DNA of 64,000 nt from assembly GCA_946902985.2 (NCBI GenBank), contig OX336393.1, forward strand, positions 132,274,533-132,338,532, read 5' to 3'. The number at the start of each line of letters is the position of its first letter. Within the stretch, counting starts at the first letter, position 1. The notes beneath the pieces were generated by a model. It was not told the origin of the DNA. It ran no database searches and saw nothing but the letters and a program-made list of their open reading frames with translations. This document shows positions 1 to 10,904 of the stretch, piece after piece. Source of the DNA: Meconema thalassinum (Eukaryota; Arthropoda; Insecta; Orthoptera; Tettigoniidae). The position numbers and the translations under genes are program-made.

Positions 1-430
1 GCTATTAAATCTCCCACGAATAATACATTTGATATTGTGTTCATAACAGGCTATAGTAAAACAATGCTCCCAATGGATGGTAATATCCGGAATGGCCTGT
101 CATCCGGAACACGAATGTGAGCTCTTGGGAACTATTAACAAGATGCTTTCAGATAAATTGGTTGCCTCAAGTCATCACTTCCATTGAAGTAGGCGAACGT
201 TTCTGAAATGTTCCCTCCATATATCCTTGCCGTGATCGAGAAACCATTCAGTGACGGGTGATTTATAGTGACAGGGTTGGGGAATAACCAGAAAGGGTTT
301 CCATGTTCCATGTTCTATCAGATTCAGGTATTGATGCGTGTGCCCACGATTGACAAGCAGCATTTCCTGGAAATTGAAATAGGAACATCCGGAAGGAGAT
401 CACATAATTTAATAGTATATTATGTTTATG
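1..430. other. Unassigned sequence
   Basis: I see no open frame with a recognisable protein, no terminal repeats and no tRNA-like boxes here. A short minus-strand frame near 175-363 has no recognisable motif. Confidence 0.5.
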
Positions 431-717
431 TTTATGTTCGACGATAATTATAACTATTTTATGTTGGAAGATAAATATTCATAAACTTCTGTCGAGATTT
501 CGCCAGTTTTATGTACTGAACAGAGCGCATGGGACGCAGAGAATACCATGGCCTCCTCGAAAACCCCACTATGACACGAGCCATAGAAGGCCGTGGAAGT
601 CAGCGCAGGTGTGATGCTATTCTTACCTAATTGGTCACACAGCTGTTTCTTGAGCTCTGATTGGTAGGAGAAACTGTACCATATTGACATATAATATTTA
701 CATTTCGCCATAGTCGA
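431..717 (-). repeat. Deleted copy of hairpin repeat family (HP)
   Basis: On the minus strand this stretch matches parts of the longer HP copies at 21165-21860 and 33660-34340. Shared blocks include the TTATGTTCGACGATAATTAT segment, AAATATTCATAAA, and the GAGCTCTGATTGG block. The centre is diverged or deleted. It directly abuts the next HP copy, sharing the TCGAACATAATAGTACATTA junction. It is non-coding. Confidence 0.55.
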
Positions 718-734
718 ACATAATAGTACATTAT

Positions 735-834
735 GCAACGAGCCTATAATGGCAATAATTAAGACACGACTATGTTTACCGCGAGTTTTATAATTTCCAT
801 ACGAGTGTCTTAATTATCATTAAGGCGAGTTGCA
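735..834. repeat. Long imperfect palindrome of HP repeat
   Basis: The arms begin GCAACGAGCCTATAATGG and end GGCGAGTTGC and can fold into a stem of roughly 45-50 bp with mismatches. The same palindrome recurs at 21728-21840 and 34221-34331. Confidence 0.6.
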
Positions 835-1163
835 TACAACTGTTTACGTTCGACGATAATTATTACTTTATTATATGTTTTAACATAAATATTCATAAAT
901 ATCTGTTGAGATTCAGTCACTAGAATGTTGTGATCGGAATGAGAGCGCTGGGTGGGATATCTCTGTTTTCCAAGCTCTCTGACCGACCGACGCATGCGCT
1001 CTATGTGCTTGGCAGTTTATTTACGCAAACATATGGACGGTGCAATTTTGGGAATTTATATAGGCATGTTGGATTTTGAGCGCATGCGCTAAGGTATCCT
1101 TTCCTAATTGGTCACACAACTGTTTCTTGAGCTCTGATTGGTGGGAGAAGCTGTTTCACAATG

Positions 1164-2383
1164 AACAAGTAGTTCCGTGAAGAACTATACAGCCTATTTT
1201 CATATATCCTACTTATGTTCATGGCCACTATCAACATACAAAATTTCAGTTTGATTGCTGTAATTGATTCGTAGATATTGACAACCGACTAAATATTTTG
1301 GATGATCGCCATGTTGGATTTTATATATGTAGGTCCTAGAGTTATGTACTGTTACATGAAGATTATTGTGTACGAGTAGCATTCGAACTTCAATCGCATG
1401 ATTAGGACACAAGAAGTTACAAGGGGATTTTAAAATTTCGCACAGCTGCCATATTGTGGTTATGGAAACAATTGAAATAAATTAGATGCCAGTGGATTAA
1501 CTTTCGTATAAGGATTTACTTTACCAAGTTTCGCTGCATTCGGATGGTTAAATTGCGAGAAACGTCCATGTGAATATTTATATTTCGCGTCGCCGCCGTG
1601 TTGGATTTGGGATCACCAGGTTATTTAAAGTCATAGAGGTGAACTTAAGTTCATAACCCCTATGAACATAAAAAATTCATTTTGATTGCTATAATAGATT
1701 CGTAGATATCCAGAGCCGTCTAAATATTTCGGATGGTCACCATGTTGGATTGTTAAATGTATAGGCCATAGAATCATGCACCATTAAAGGAAAATTATTG
1801 CATAGATTCATTATTCAAACTTCCACTTCGATCGCATGATTACGACACAAGAAATAAAAACATAATTTTAAAATTCGCAAAGCCGCCATCTTGAGGTTAT
1901 GTAAACAATTGAACTAAATTAGATACCAGGGCATTACAATATGTATAAATATTTCCTGTACCAGATTTCATTGCGTTTGGAACATTAAATCGCGAGAAAG
2001 GTCTATTTAAAATGTTCAAATTCGCTTGGCTGCCATGTTCGTTTTGTAGTTAACCGGTTTTTGAAAGTCTTATAGATGAACTTTCAGTAGTTCCCTTTAT
2101 CTCCGTACAAAATTTCAGGGTGATACCGCTAATAGTTTCAGATATATAGAATGCTGGTGAAATATTTCGCACAACCGCCATGTTGGATTGGTGAGACGTA
2201 ACAAAATTTGAAGGGCACGGTCGGGGTCGTTCGGAATAATGCTATGAACTTACCGAGTTTCATTGAAATCGCTCCAGCCGTTTAGAAGTTATTAAGGGGC
2301 CACGCACACACACGCACACACACACTCACACGGACAAAAGGTGATCTCACAAGCCTATTTTTTCAAAATTGAAAATAGGCTAA
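1164..2383 (+). mobile_element. HTE family A element (non-autonomous, Helentron-like architecture)
   Basis: The element starts AACAAGTAGTTCCGTGAAG and ends at the hairpin AGCCTATTTT...AAAATAGGCT followed by AA. The block AGCCTATTTTCAT near the start is the inverse of the terminal arm, so the ends carry subterminal inverted repeats. The interior is a tandem array of diverged monomers whose GCCATNTTG-like core lies near 1308, 1448, 1595, 1739, 1885, 2032 and 2177, a spacing of 140-147 bp. A CA microsatellite (about 2303-2335) precedes the terminal hairpin. No frame is conserved between copies, so it is non-coding. It interrupts an HP repeat in an A-rich run. The Helentron/DINE comparison is an inference from architecture; the repeat itself is clear. 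Confidence 0.8.
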
Positions 2384-2457
2384 AAATAGTGTTATAATGA
2401 GCCTCATTATGATACAGTTTTCTGACACATAATGTTTACATTTCGACATCTGTAGTG

Positions 2458-2782
2458 ATGGCCGATATTGAAGTAAATAGGGCCTGAATGTTCAAGCACA
2501 AAACATGTCTAAAATATTGAGGTGATAGAAGCCATATTTCAGTGTTGCCTAATTCTATTAAAGAAAGCTTTCCAGTCGGTCAACACAAATCGTGTCCAAT
2601 TATATTACGCGGAAAACAAGTATTTATGTGCCCTAACCAAAAGGATATATTACATGAGATATTTATCACAAAATAACACGCTTCTATGTACAAAAGTGGG
2701 GAGGGGGTACTTAATTGGATGACATGTTCCGATCGTTAAGCGATCATCATCATCATATCCTGCTCGCCTATTAGGCTACCTG
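2458..2782. other. Unassigned sequence
   Basis: It holds a short 66-codon plus-strand frame without recognisable motif and an ATC trinucleotide run near 2745-2757. The run could be the tail of an old LINE, but I see no LINE sequence beside it. Confidence 0.4.
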
Positions 2783-3335
2783 TTTAGCCTGTTTTCATTT
2801 ATGTAAAAATGGGGTTATGAGATCACCTGTTGTCCGTGTGTCTGTCTGTGTGTGTGTGCGTATGTGAGTGATTCGTGTGTGTGCCCCCCCCCCCCATAAT
2901 AACATCTAAACGGCTGGAGCGATTTCAATGAAACTACTTAAGTTCATAGCACTATTCCAGACGACCCCGACCGTGCCCTTCAAATTGTGTTACGTCTCAC
3001 CAATCCAACATGGCGGCTGTGTGAAATATTTCACCAGCATTCTATATCTCCGAAACTATTGATGATATCACCTGGAACTTTAGTACTGTGATAAAGGGCA
3101 CTGCCAAAAGTTCATCTATGTGACTTTTGAAAACCTGTTAAGTACAATTCGAACATGGCGGCCATACGAATTTGAAACATATAAATCGACTTTTCTCGTG
3201 ATTTAACTATCCGAGTGGAGTGAAACTTGGTGTAGCAAATGCCTTTACACTTTCCAATATACTGACATTTAATTTAGTTCAATTGTTTACATAACCTCAA
3301 GATGGCGACTGTGCGAAAGTTTAAAATTTAGGCTA
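2783..3335 (-). mobile_element. HTE family A, partial copy (hairpin end plus array)
   Basis: The hairpin end lies at the left (AGCCTGTTTTCATTTATG with a decayed second arm), followed by TGAGATCACC, a TGTC/GTGT microsatellite, an 11-12 base C-run at about 2884, and the conserved CTAAACGGCTGGAGCGAT block. Three to four monomers with ATGGC cores follow at about 3011, 3155 and 3303. The AACAAG end is missing: the copy breaks off at the SINE that starts about 3338. Confidence 0.75.
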
Positions 3336-3337
3336 GG

Positions 3338-3820
3338 GTCGCCTCCGTAGCGTAGCGGTCAGCATGGTTAGCTGCCGCCCCGGAGGTCTTGGGTTCGATT
3401 CCCAACTCTGCCACGAAATTTGAAAATTGGTATGAGGACTGGAACGGGGTCTACTCAGCCTCGGGTGGCCCAAATGAGAAGAGGGCGTCCGATTACCACC
3501 TCAGCCATCCTCGAAGTGGTTTTCCGTGGTTTCTCATTTCGTCTTCGGGCAAATGCGGGGATGGTCCCTACTGGAAGTCCATGGCCGACTCCTTCCCTCT
3601 TCCTTGCCTATCCATCCGAACCTTCCAATCCCTTCCCTCATGAGGCCCCTGTACACTTTGCAGGTGAGGCCGCCTGGGCGAGGTGCTGATCCCACCTCAC
3701 CAGATGTAACCACTCCGATTAGATGTTCCCAGCTCTAGGACACTGCCTTAAAAGGTGGTAGGGGTGAGTTCCTTCGCTGAGTCCGTGAGAGACACCACCC
3801 TGGAGGGTAAACTCGATTTA
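3338..3820 (+). repeat. tRNA-derived SINE (SINE-1), long copy
   Basis: The head GCCTCCGTAGCGTAGCGGTC supplies a tRNA-like A box, and GGGTTCGATTCC at about 3391-3402 is a B box. The body carries CTCAGCC...GGTTTTCCGTGG and continues to GTGAGAGACACCACCC...GGAGGGTAAA. Shorter relatives share the GAAATTTGAAAANTGGTAT-GAGGACTGGAACGGGGT body (8397-8640). Transcription by RNA polymerase III is expected for such heads. It is immediately followed by an HTE-A start. A clean target-site duplication was not found. Confidence 0.75.
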
Positions 3821-5319
3821 AACAAGTAGTTCCGTGAAGAACTATACAGCCTATTTTCATATATCCTGCTCATGTTAATTGTCTCTATCAACATACAAAA
3901 TTTCAGTTTAATTGCTGTAACAGATTCGTAGATATTGAGAACCGTCTAAATATTTAATATGGTCGCCAGGATGGATTTTTATTTTTGTACTATTACATTA
4001 AGATTATTGTGTACGTGTGGTATTCAAACTTCAATCGCATGATTAGAACACAAGAAGTAAAAACGAGATTTTAAAAGTACGCACACCAGCCATCATGTGA
4101 TTATGCAAACAATTGAAATAAATTACATGCCAGTGGATCAACATTTGGATAAGCATTTAACGTGCAACGTTTCACGGCACTCGGATAGTTAATTCGCAAG
4201 AAACGTCCATTTAAATATTTATACTTCGCGTCGCCACCATGTTGGATTTGAGCTCACCAGGTTACTGAAAGTCCTATAGGTGAACATATGTTCATAGTCT
4301 ATATGAACATTAAAAATCAGTTTGGTTGCTGTAAAAGATTCATAGATATTGAGAACCGTCTAAATATTTCGGAAGCTCGCCATTTAGGATTGTTATATGT
4401 ATAGGCCATAGAGTTATGTACCATTCAAGGACAATTATTGCCTAGCTTCATTATTCAAACTTTCACTTCGATCGCATGATTACGACATAAGAATAAAAAC
4501 TTAATTTTAAAATTTCGCACAGCCGCCATCTTGAGGTTATGTAAACAATTGAATTAAATTAGATGGCAGTGCATTACAATCTGCAAAATCATTTACTGTA
4601 CCACATTTCACTGCGCTCAGAGAGTTAAATCGCGAGAAAAGTCTATTAAAATATTTCAAACTCGCTTGGTCGCCATGTTCGTTTTGTACTTTACAGGTTT
4701 ATGAAATATACATAGGTAAACTTGTATTAGTACCCTTTATCACCGTACAAAATTGCATGATGATATCTGTAATAGTTTCGGAGATATAGAATGTCAGTGA
4801 AATATTTCGCACAGCCGCCATTTTGAGGTTATGTAAACAATTGAACTAAATTAGACTCCAGTGCATTACAATGTGTATAATCATTTGCTGTACCAAGTTT
4901 CATTACGTTTGGGTAGTTAAATCGCGAGAAATGTCTATTTAATGTCTCAATTTCGCTTGACCGCCATGTTGGTTTTGTAGTCACCAGGTTTTTGAAAGTC
5001 TCATAGGTGAACTTCTAGTAGTGCCCTTTATCACCGTACAAAATTTCAGGGTGATGTCGGTAATAGTTTCGGAGATATTGAATGCTTGTTAAATATTTCG
5101 CACAGCCGCCATGTTGGATTGGTGAGACGTAACAAAATTTGAAGGGCACGGTCGAGGTCGCCGGGAATAGTGCTATGAACTTACCGAGTTTCATTGATAT
5201 CGCTCCAGCCGTTTAGATTTTATTAGGGGGAAACACACACACACACACACACGCACGCACACACACACGGACAAAGGTGATCTCATAAGCCTATTTTTTC
5301 AAAATTGAAAATAGGCTAA
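3821..5319 (+). mobile_element. HTE family A element, near full length
   Basis: It begins AACAAGTAGTTCCGTGAAG and ends AAAATTGAAAATAGGCTAA. It has the standard order: start hairpin, AGCCTATTTTCAT block, tandem 146-bp monomers with GCCATNTTG or GCCACCATG cores (for example near 4238, 4379, 4528, 4671, 4817, 4962 and 5108), the conserved AGC(C)GTTTAG block, a CA microsatellite (about 5230-5270) and the terminal hairpin. The outer hairpin arm is duplicated once just beyond the end (AAAATAGGCTAAAAA). Confidence 0.8.
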
Positions 5320-5814
5320 AAAAATAGGCTAAAAACATAATTTCTCATATATCCTGGCTAACATAAATGGACATAAATTATTACATGTTGACCGACAGAA
5401 AGTTATTAATCAAGTGCTTATATGGCAACACTGAAAAATAGCTTCTACGCTTTCTATAAACTTGTTTTGTTCAGAATTCAAGAGTGAGCTGGCACATCCT
5501 CCAACGCCCCGTCACAGAGTCTGAACAAACAACGGTGCTAGCTTACGAGCAGGAATCCACTTTTATTCCACTTTTACTATCATTTTCGTTCATACGCATA
5601 ACTTTTGCAGTATTTCAGACGATATTATCCTCGCCCCACAAATCTCAGTTCATAAAGAATAATGGATGAACGAGAAGTAGAACTTTTGTAATAACTTGTT
5701 GTCTCTTGATCAAATGAAGCCATTTTTATTGCATTCAAGAAATGTAAGTTCTTATCGGCTGAACGATTTTGAACTATCAACCTCACTACTGCCAGAGTTG
5801 GATATACTGTGGCC
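5320..5814. other. Unassigned sequence
   Basis: Short overlapping frames here show no recognisable domain and no repeat match elsewhere in the window. It forms the left flank of the SINE that follows. Confidence 0.4.
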
Positions 5815-5827
5815 ATCACGTCACTTG

Positions 5828-7715
5828 CTTGCCACGGTGGACAAGTGGTTATCGTGTCGGTCTACCAACCCCAAGCTTGCAGGTTCGCTACTGGCCAATG
5901 TAAGTGATTTTTTAGCCTATTTTCATTTATGAAAATATAGGCTTATGAGATCACCTTTTGTCCGTGTGTCTGTCTGTGTGTGCGTGTGTGATTCCTGTGT
6001 GTGTGTGTGTGTGTGTCCCCACCTAATAAAATCTAAACGGCTGGAGCGATTTCAATGAAACTCGGTAAGTTCATAGCACTATTTCGGGCGACCCCGACCG
6101 TGCCCTTCAAATTTTGTTACGTCTCACCATTCCAACATGGCTACTGTGAGAAATATTTCACCAGCATTCAATATCTCCGAAACTATAACCGTTATCACCC
6201 TGGAATGTTGTACGGTGATAAAGGGAACTACTAGAATTTTATCTATGTGACTTTTGAAAACCTGTCAACAACAAAACCAACATGGCGGCCATGCGAAATT
6301 GCGACATTTAAATAGACGTTTTTTACAATTTAACCAACCAAACGCAATGAAACTTGGTTAAGTATATGTTTATGCTCATTGTAATGCACCGACATCTAAC
6401 TTCGCTCAATTGTTTACATAACCTCAAGATGGCGGCTGTGCGATATATTTCACCGGCATTTAATATCACTGAAACTATTACCGGTATCACCCTAAAATTT
6501 TGTACGCAGATAAAGGGCTTTTCCGGAAGTTCGTCTATGAGACTTTTAGAAATCGGTTAACTACAAAACGAACATGGCGGCCATGCGAATTTGAAAGTTT
6601 TAAGTAGACTTTTCTCGCGATTTAATGATCCAAACGCAATGGTACTAGGTACAGCAAATGTTTATACACATTTAATGCTCGGGTATGTGATTTTGTTCAA
6701 CTGTTTACATAACCTTAAGATGGCGGCTGTGCGAATTTTAAAATTAAGTTTTTATTTCTTGTGTCGTAATAATGCGATCGAAGTGAAAGTTTGAATAATG
6801 AACCTACGCAATAATTTTCCTTTAATGGTACATGACTCTATGGCCTATACTTTTAACAATCCAACATGGCGACCATCCGAAATATTTAGACGGCTCTGAA
6901 TATCTACCAATCTATTATAGCAATCAAACTGATTTTTTTAATGTTCATAGGGGCTATGACCTTAAGTTCACCTATAGGTCTTTAAATAACCTGGTGATCA
7001 CAAATCCAACATGGCGTGACGCGAAGTATAATTATTCTCATGGACGTTTCTCGCAAATTAACCATCCGGGTGCAGTGAAAGTTGGTACAGTAAATCTTTA
7101 TACAAATGTATCCACTGGCATCTAATTTTTTCAATTGTTTCCGCAACCACAAGATGGCGGCAGCTGTGAAAAATTTTAAAATCTCGTTTTTACTTCTTGT
7201 GTCCTAATCATGCGATTGAAGTTTGAATACTACACGTACAAAATAATCGTCATGTAACATTAGTCTACATAACTCTAAGACTCACATATATAAAAATCCA
7301 ACATGGCGACCATCCGAAATATTTAGTCGGTTCTCAATATCTTCGAATCTATTACTGCAATCAAACTGAAATGTTTCATGTTGATTAACACAAGTAGGAT
7401 ATATGAAAATAGGCTTGAGTTCTTCACAGAACTACTTGTTGGAAGGTGACAAAAATCTCGGCACGCATGTCATACGTTGTTGGCATGTTAAAGAACCCAT
7501 TTGAATGCAGTAGGCCGTGTTCATAATGGCAAAATGTATATCGCCAACATAAAGTTCCTCCTTTCTCCACTAGAAAGCGATAAAATGTCAAAGAGCTTAG
7601 ATATCTAACCTTCTTGACATTCATAGCGCTGCAAGGAACGACAAAACTTCGACACGAAAGCTGCCCTCAGGGCGTCAAATAACAAAACTTGCACCCGGCA
7701 CCTGAGGCCATAAGA

Positions 7716-7785
<70 letters not shown>
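5828..7785 (+). repeat. tRNA-derived SINE (SINE-2) split by an HTE-A
   Basis: The head GCCACGGTGG(AC)AAGTGGTT plus B box GCAGGTTCGC (about 5879) match the reverse-oriented copy at 20768-21146. The body stops after GTAAGTGATTTTT at about 5912 and resumes after 7440 with GGAAGGTGACAAAAATC, then runs to a long ATT-repeat tail. Near-identical 13-base flanks, ATCACGTCACTTG at 5815-5827 and ATCATGTCACTTG at 7786-7798, are target-site duplications of the SINE insertion. Confidence 0.8.
5913..7440 (-). mobile_element. HTE family A element inserted in SINE-2
   Basis: This is the best-preserved reverse-oriented copy. The hairpin end AGCCTATTTTCATTTATGAAAATATAGGCT lies at the left (split here as AGCCTATTTTCATTTATG and AAAATATAGGCT), the end ACTACTTGTT at the right. 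ATGGC cores fall at 6137, 6282, 6429, 6574, 6720, 6866, 7011, 7154 and 7303, nine monomers spaced 143-149 bp. A GT microsatellite and the CTAAACGGCTGGAGCGAT block follow the hairpin. The insertion lies in the T-run of the SINE body (GTGATTTTT), as seen by comparison with the uninterrupted SINE at 20768-21146. No reading frame is shared with other copies. Confidence 0.85.

Positions 7786-7787
<2 letters not shown>
7715..7787. repeat. ATT trinucleotide microsatellite
   Basis: An essentially perfect ATT run forms the 3' tail of the SINE-2 copy. It generates a spurious poly-isoleucine frame on the minus strand. Confidence 0.95.
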
Positions 7788-7839
7788 CATGTCACTTGTC
7801 AGTTATTAGCTAATTAACAGTTTAATAGGGCTCGCTAAC

Positions 7840-8045
7840 ATTCTTGACCCTGGAGGTCTAGGTTCGATTCCCGGCTCTGGCAAATAAATTTAATTCTGGT
7901 GTGAGGAATGGAACAGCTGTATGACGCAAAATAAAAACAGGTGGGTTCGATTCCCACTCAGACAACCTGGAAATTGTTTCCCTAGGTTCCCACTTCTACT
8001 TCACGCAATTGCCATGATAATTCCTAACTTAAGGGGGTTGGTTCA
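7840..8045 (+). repeat. tRNA-derived SINE fragment
   Basis: CTAGGTTCGATTCCCGGCTCTGGC supplies the B box (GGTTCGATTCC), followed by AAATTTAATTCTGGTGTGAGG and TTCGATTCCCAC...GGTTCCCACTTC. The body matches copies near 44905 and 46095. The 5' part of the tRNA-like head is diverged. Confidence 0.65.
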
Positions 8046-8396
8046 GTTTAATACCTTCAAAAGTGAACAATTTTGAACAATGATTATCTCCGATTCTACC
8101 ATGTATAAAGTAAAGCAATGAAACTGTTTACATGTAAACTACGTCATGTGTAGAGAACATATGCTATTTTTAAATCTGTCTTCAACAAAGTTAAACATTA
8201 AGAAAGAAAATTCGAAATGGTGACTGTTACGTTATCGGGGTTCACTGTTTCCCTGTTAAATGATACATTCCTTAGTTTACGGAAATTGAAAAATATTATT
8301 TTTGCTAAGTTTGTAGGAGGATGCTTTGTAAGTTAACAGCTAAAACACTGACCTCTTTAGGAACTCTAGTATTAAATTTAGTATTTTCAAACATAT
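8046..8396. other. Unassigned AT-rich sequence
   Basis: No frame, repeat match or terminal repeat was recognised. Confidence 0.4.
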
Positions 8397-8640
8397 CGCC
8401 TCCGTGGTGTAGTGGTCAGCGGGCTTAGCCACCACCCCGGAGGTCCGAGGTTCGATTCCCGGCTCTGCCACGAAATTTGAAAAGTGGTATTAGGACTGGA
8501 ATGGGGTCTACTCAGCATCGGGTGGTCCAAATGAGTAGAATGAGTTCGATTCCCACCTCAGCCATCCTCGAAGTGGTTTTCCGTTGTTTCCCACTTCGTC
8601 TCCAAACAAATGTCAGGATGACCTGTGTCGTTATTTTATA
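8397..8640 (+). repeat. tRNA-derived SINE (SINE-1), 3'-truncated copy
   Basis: The head GCCTCCGTGGTGTAGTGGTC and B box GAGGTTCGATTCC (8447-8459) are well preserved. The body has GAAATTTGAAAAGTGGTATT and GTGGTTTTCCGTTGTTTCCC. It ends near CAGGATGACC, shorter than the copy at 3338. Confidence 0.75.
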
Positions 8641-10611
8641 GTCGCGAGTTCAGGAATTTATCATACAGTGTATTGAGTTGCTGCAGAACGTGAGATTTCG
8701 ATTTTTTGTTGCTATGTCACAACCAGCTCAGAATGTGAACAATTGAAGGCTAAGGAGAGTTCCGAATTCCTGTTCTAGTTCATGATTATAGCATACGAAC
8801 GCGGCAGACGACAAAGCCTGGAGCTCAGATTGCGAGCGATCGATATACCTGTCACCCATATCGAAACGCACGCTTGGAGTGGTATTATATTGATTGAAAG
8901 GAACCAAGAGCTATATTTGCAGTTTCATTTGTATAAGAAGTTAGCTCATAATAACATGAAGTTTTTACATTTGAGCGTTTGTCTGAATTGACGCTGTGAG
9001 AGGCGTCAGATGTGGATATCCCTATTTATGTGCGATATATTGTGCCCAAATCCAGTTGCCTAGATTTGAGAGCACAGGCCACAATGCTAAGTCCAGAATT
9101 GAAAGTTTGAATAGGGCGCGCCAAACCTTCTAAGAAGGAATTGGAAGCTTTTAGCAGCCAAGAAATGGTTAAGTGACGTAGGCGAGAGCGTCATAGTCGA
9201 GGCTAAATTGACATTAAATATTTCCCGATGCAGTAGAATCTTGAGACTAACGTCAGATTACTGGTACGGACAAGGTAGGAAGAATGTGCTTTATTTCGAG
9301 GAAATTGATTGAGCGGAAGCTGAGATATGAGATGTTTTAGTTTCAGCATATTTCACGCATTGACCTCGAGGAGTCCGCTTGCGAGGTATTGTAACCGTGT
9401 GAAAGAGCGTCAGTTGCTGGTTATGGAGATGTTGTTTTTTGTCGCGGCTATATTTTGAATTTGAAGCGAGCGCTTGACTGAGTTGAGTTTCACTGCCGTT
9501 GGTTGCAGTCTGGTAGAGATGCGCGGATGGCGATGCGCGTAAGTATGCTAACACCTGACGTTTTGCAGGGTCAAGCAGGCAACTCTTATGACAGACACAG
9601 TCGTGTTTGTGCAGTTAATCCGTGCATAAGCTGGCAGCTTAATCAATCTTAAGTTACTAGTACCTGACCTGGAAGCCAAAATTAGCCTACAAACAAGGCA
9701 TTGTTCAAAAGTGCTCAGGATAGTTTTACTAGATGGGACTAGCTTTTGTAAATGCAAGGTTGTGTTGGGTATGGCCCGAGCTCACAGCATATTAAGGCAT
9801 ATGGGCTGGAAATAACTCCCTACTTGAGTTATGTGAATATAATACCTCATACCAGGGTAGATTTCTGGCTAGCAATTGACTTGGAATTAAGGCTAAACAG
9901 GTGTGTAAGCGTACTGCGATAACTACAGAAGGATTACAATCAAGTAACCGGGAACATTACTGTGACTATTCGGAGTATTTCGGGACGTTCAAACACCGGG
10001 TGATTATCGTAAAATCAGTGACAGTATTAGACACGTGCTTTTTCATAGCAGAAGCTATGGTGTTAAAACAATCCGATCAGGACGTCATGGTAGCGATACG
10101 CCGGTATGAACTTTTGATATCTACCATGAGTCGAGCCAGTATTATGGTGCGTTAAATATGAATTGGGTGTACGATGGATGCTGACGTCTGGATACTTGGG
10201 ACTTGGACCAGTGGAGCCATGAAGCCGAGCCGTACACATTTCCGTGTGCGGAGGATCGCGTGGGATTTTATGCTCAGACTAAGGGCATTCCGCAGGAACT
10301 TGGACCTTCTTCAAGAACATCTGAAATGGACGTGAGCCCCTTATTCTATTCTTAATATCTAGTACCGGTGAATATCAGACCTTAGACTATACCATTCAAC
10401 CATGTAGGAATCGTTTTACACGCCATAGATCTTTATTTTCTGCATGATATTGGGACATAAGCATGGATCTTTTTGATGTTGTCCACTCTTCGAATTTTAG
10501 TTTATTCTTTTGAGATAGCATATCCACGGTGGGCATATCGTAGAATGAGTATATTTTCGGAGGGCATCCGGCTGTTCTAATTAGACAGAAGTTTCATCCT
10601 GATTTTTGTTG
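8641..10611. other. Unassigned spacer
   Basis: About 2 kb with only short frames (up to 87 codons) lacking recognisable motifs. No terminal repeats, SINE heads or HTE monomers were seen. It may be unique host DNA or very old repeat. Confidence 0.4.
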
Positions 10612-10904
10612 TACACTACTGTTCTAAAGTATTGCACGCCCTTGATTGCAATGGTATTCTTTTGTTAGTTACACATCTTCACGCAGAAATGCTCATATTA
10701 CTTACACCTATGTACTGTATGTATTTATTTCTCTTTGGGGGGCGCCTTGCGACAATGCCTAGCAACAATGTGATCTCATACTTCCGATTATTGCCTCGAA
10801 AAGTGTTCTGTGTTAACTGAGGTTTGGCGCGTTCGCTAGCTCTGGTCTGGAAGTATTGCTGGATTTTTAATTTTCTTCCTATTGTGCGTGTGTGCATTTG
10901 CCGT

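Larger units (their letters stand above)
718..2457 (-). repeat. Hairpin repeat (HP) copy split by an HTE-A insertion
   Basis: The left part (718-1163) and right part (2384-2457) together align with the continuous HP copy at 21165-21860 read in reverse. An HTE-A element fills the gap at an A-run. The left part contains the large imperfect palindrome (735-834) seen in all long copies: arms starting GCAACGAGCCTATAATGG pair with GCGAGTTGC and include TTAATTA and TTTATAA blocks. The right end carries CATTATGATACAG, one arm of the second, smaller hairpin. It is non-coding, probably a MITE-like or Helitron-like repeat of unknown class. Confidence 0.6.

Noticed and set aside
3338..3420. Apparent tRNA genes with A and B boxes (also 8397, 42342, 49300)
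   Set aside because: Each is followed by a shared SINE body and lacks a good cloverleaf, so they are tRNA-derived SINE heads.
6832..7125. 97-codon frame in HTE-A and similar frames in other copies
   Set aside because: They are not conserved in length or frame between copies; the element is a diverged tandem array.
7605..7790. Minus-strand frame encoding a long isoleucine run
   Set aside because: It is the ATT-repeat tail of a SINE, not a gene.
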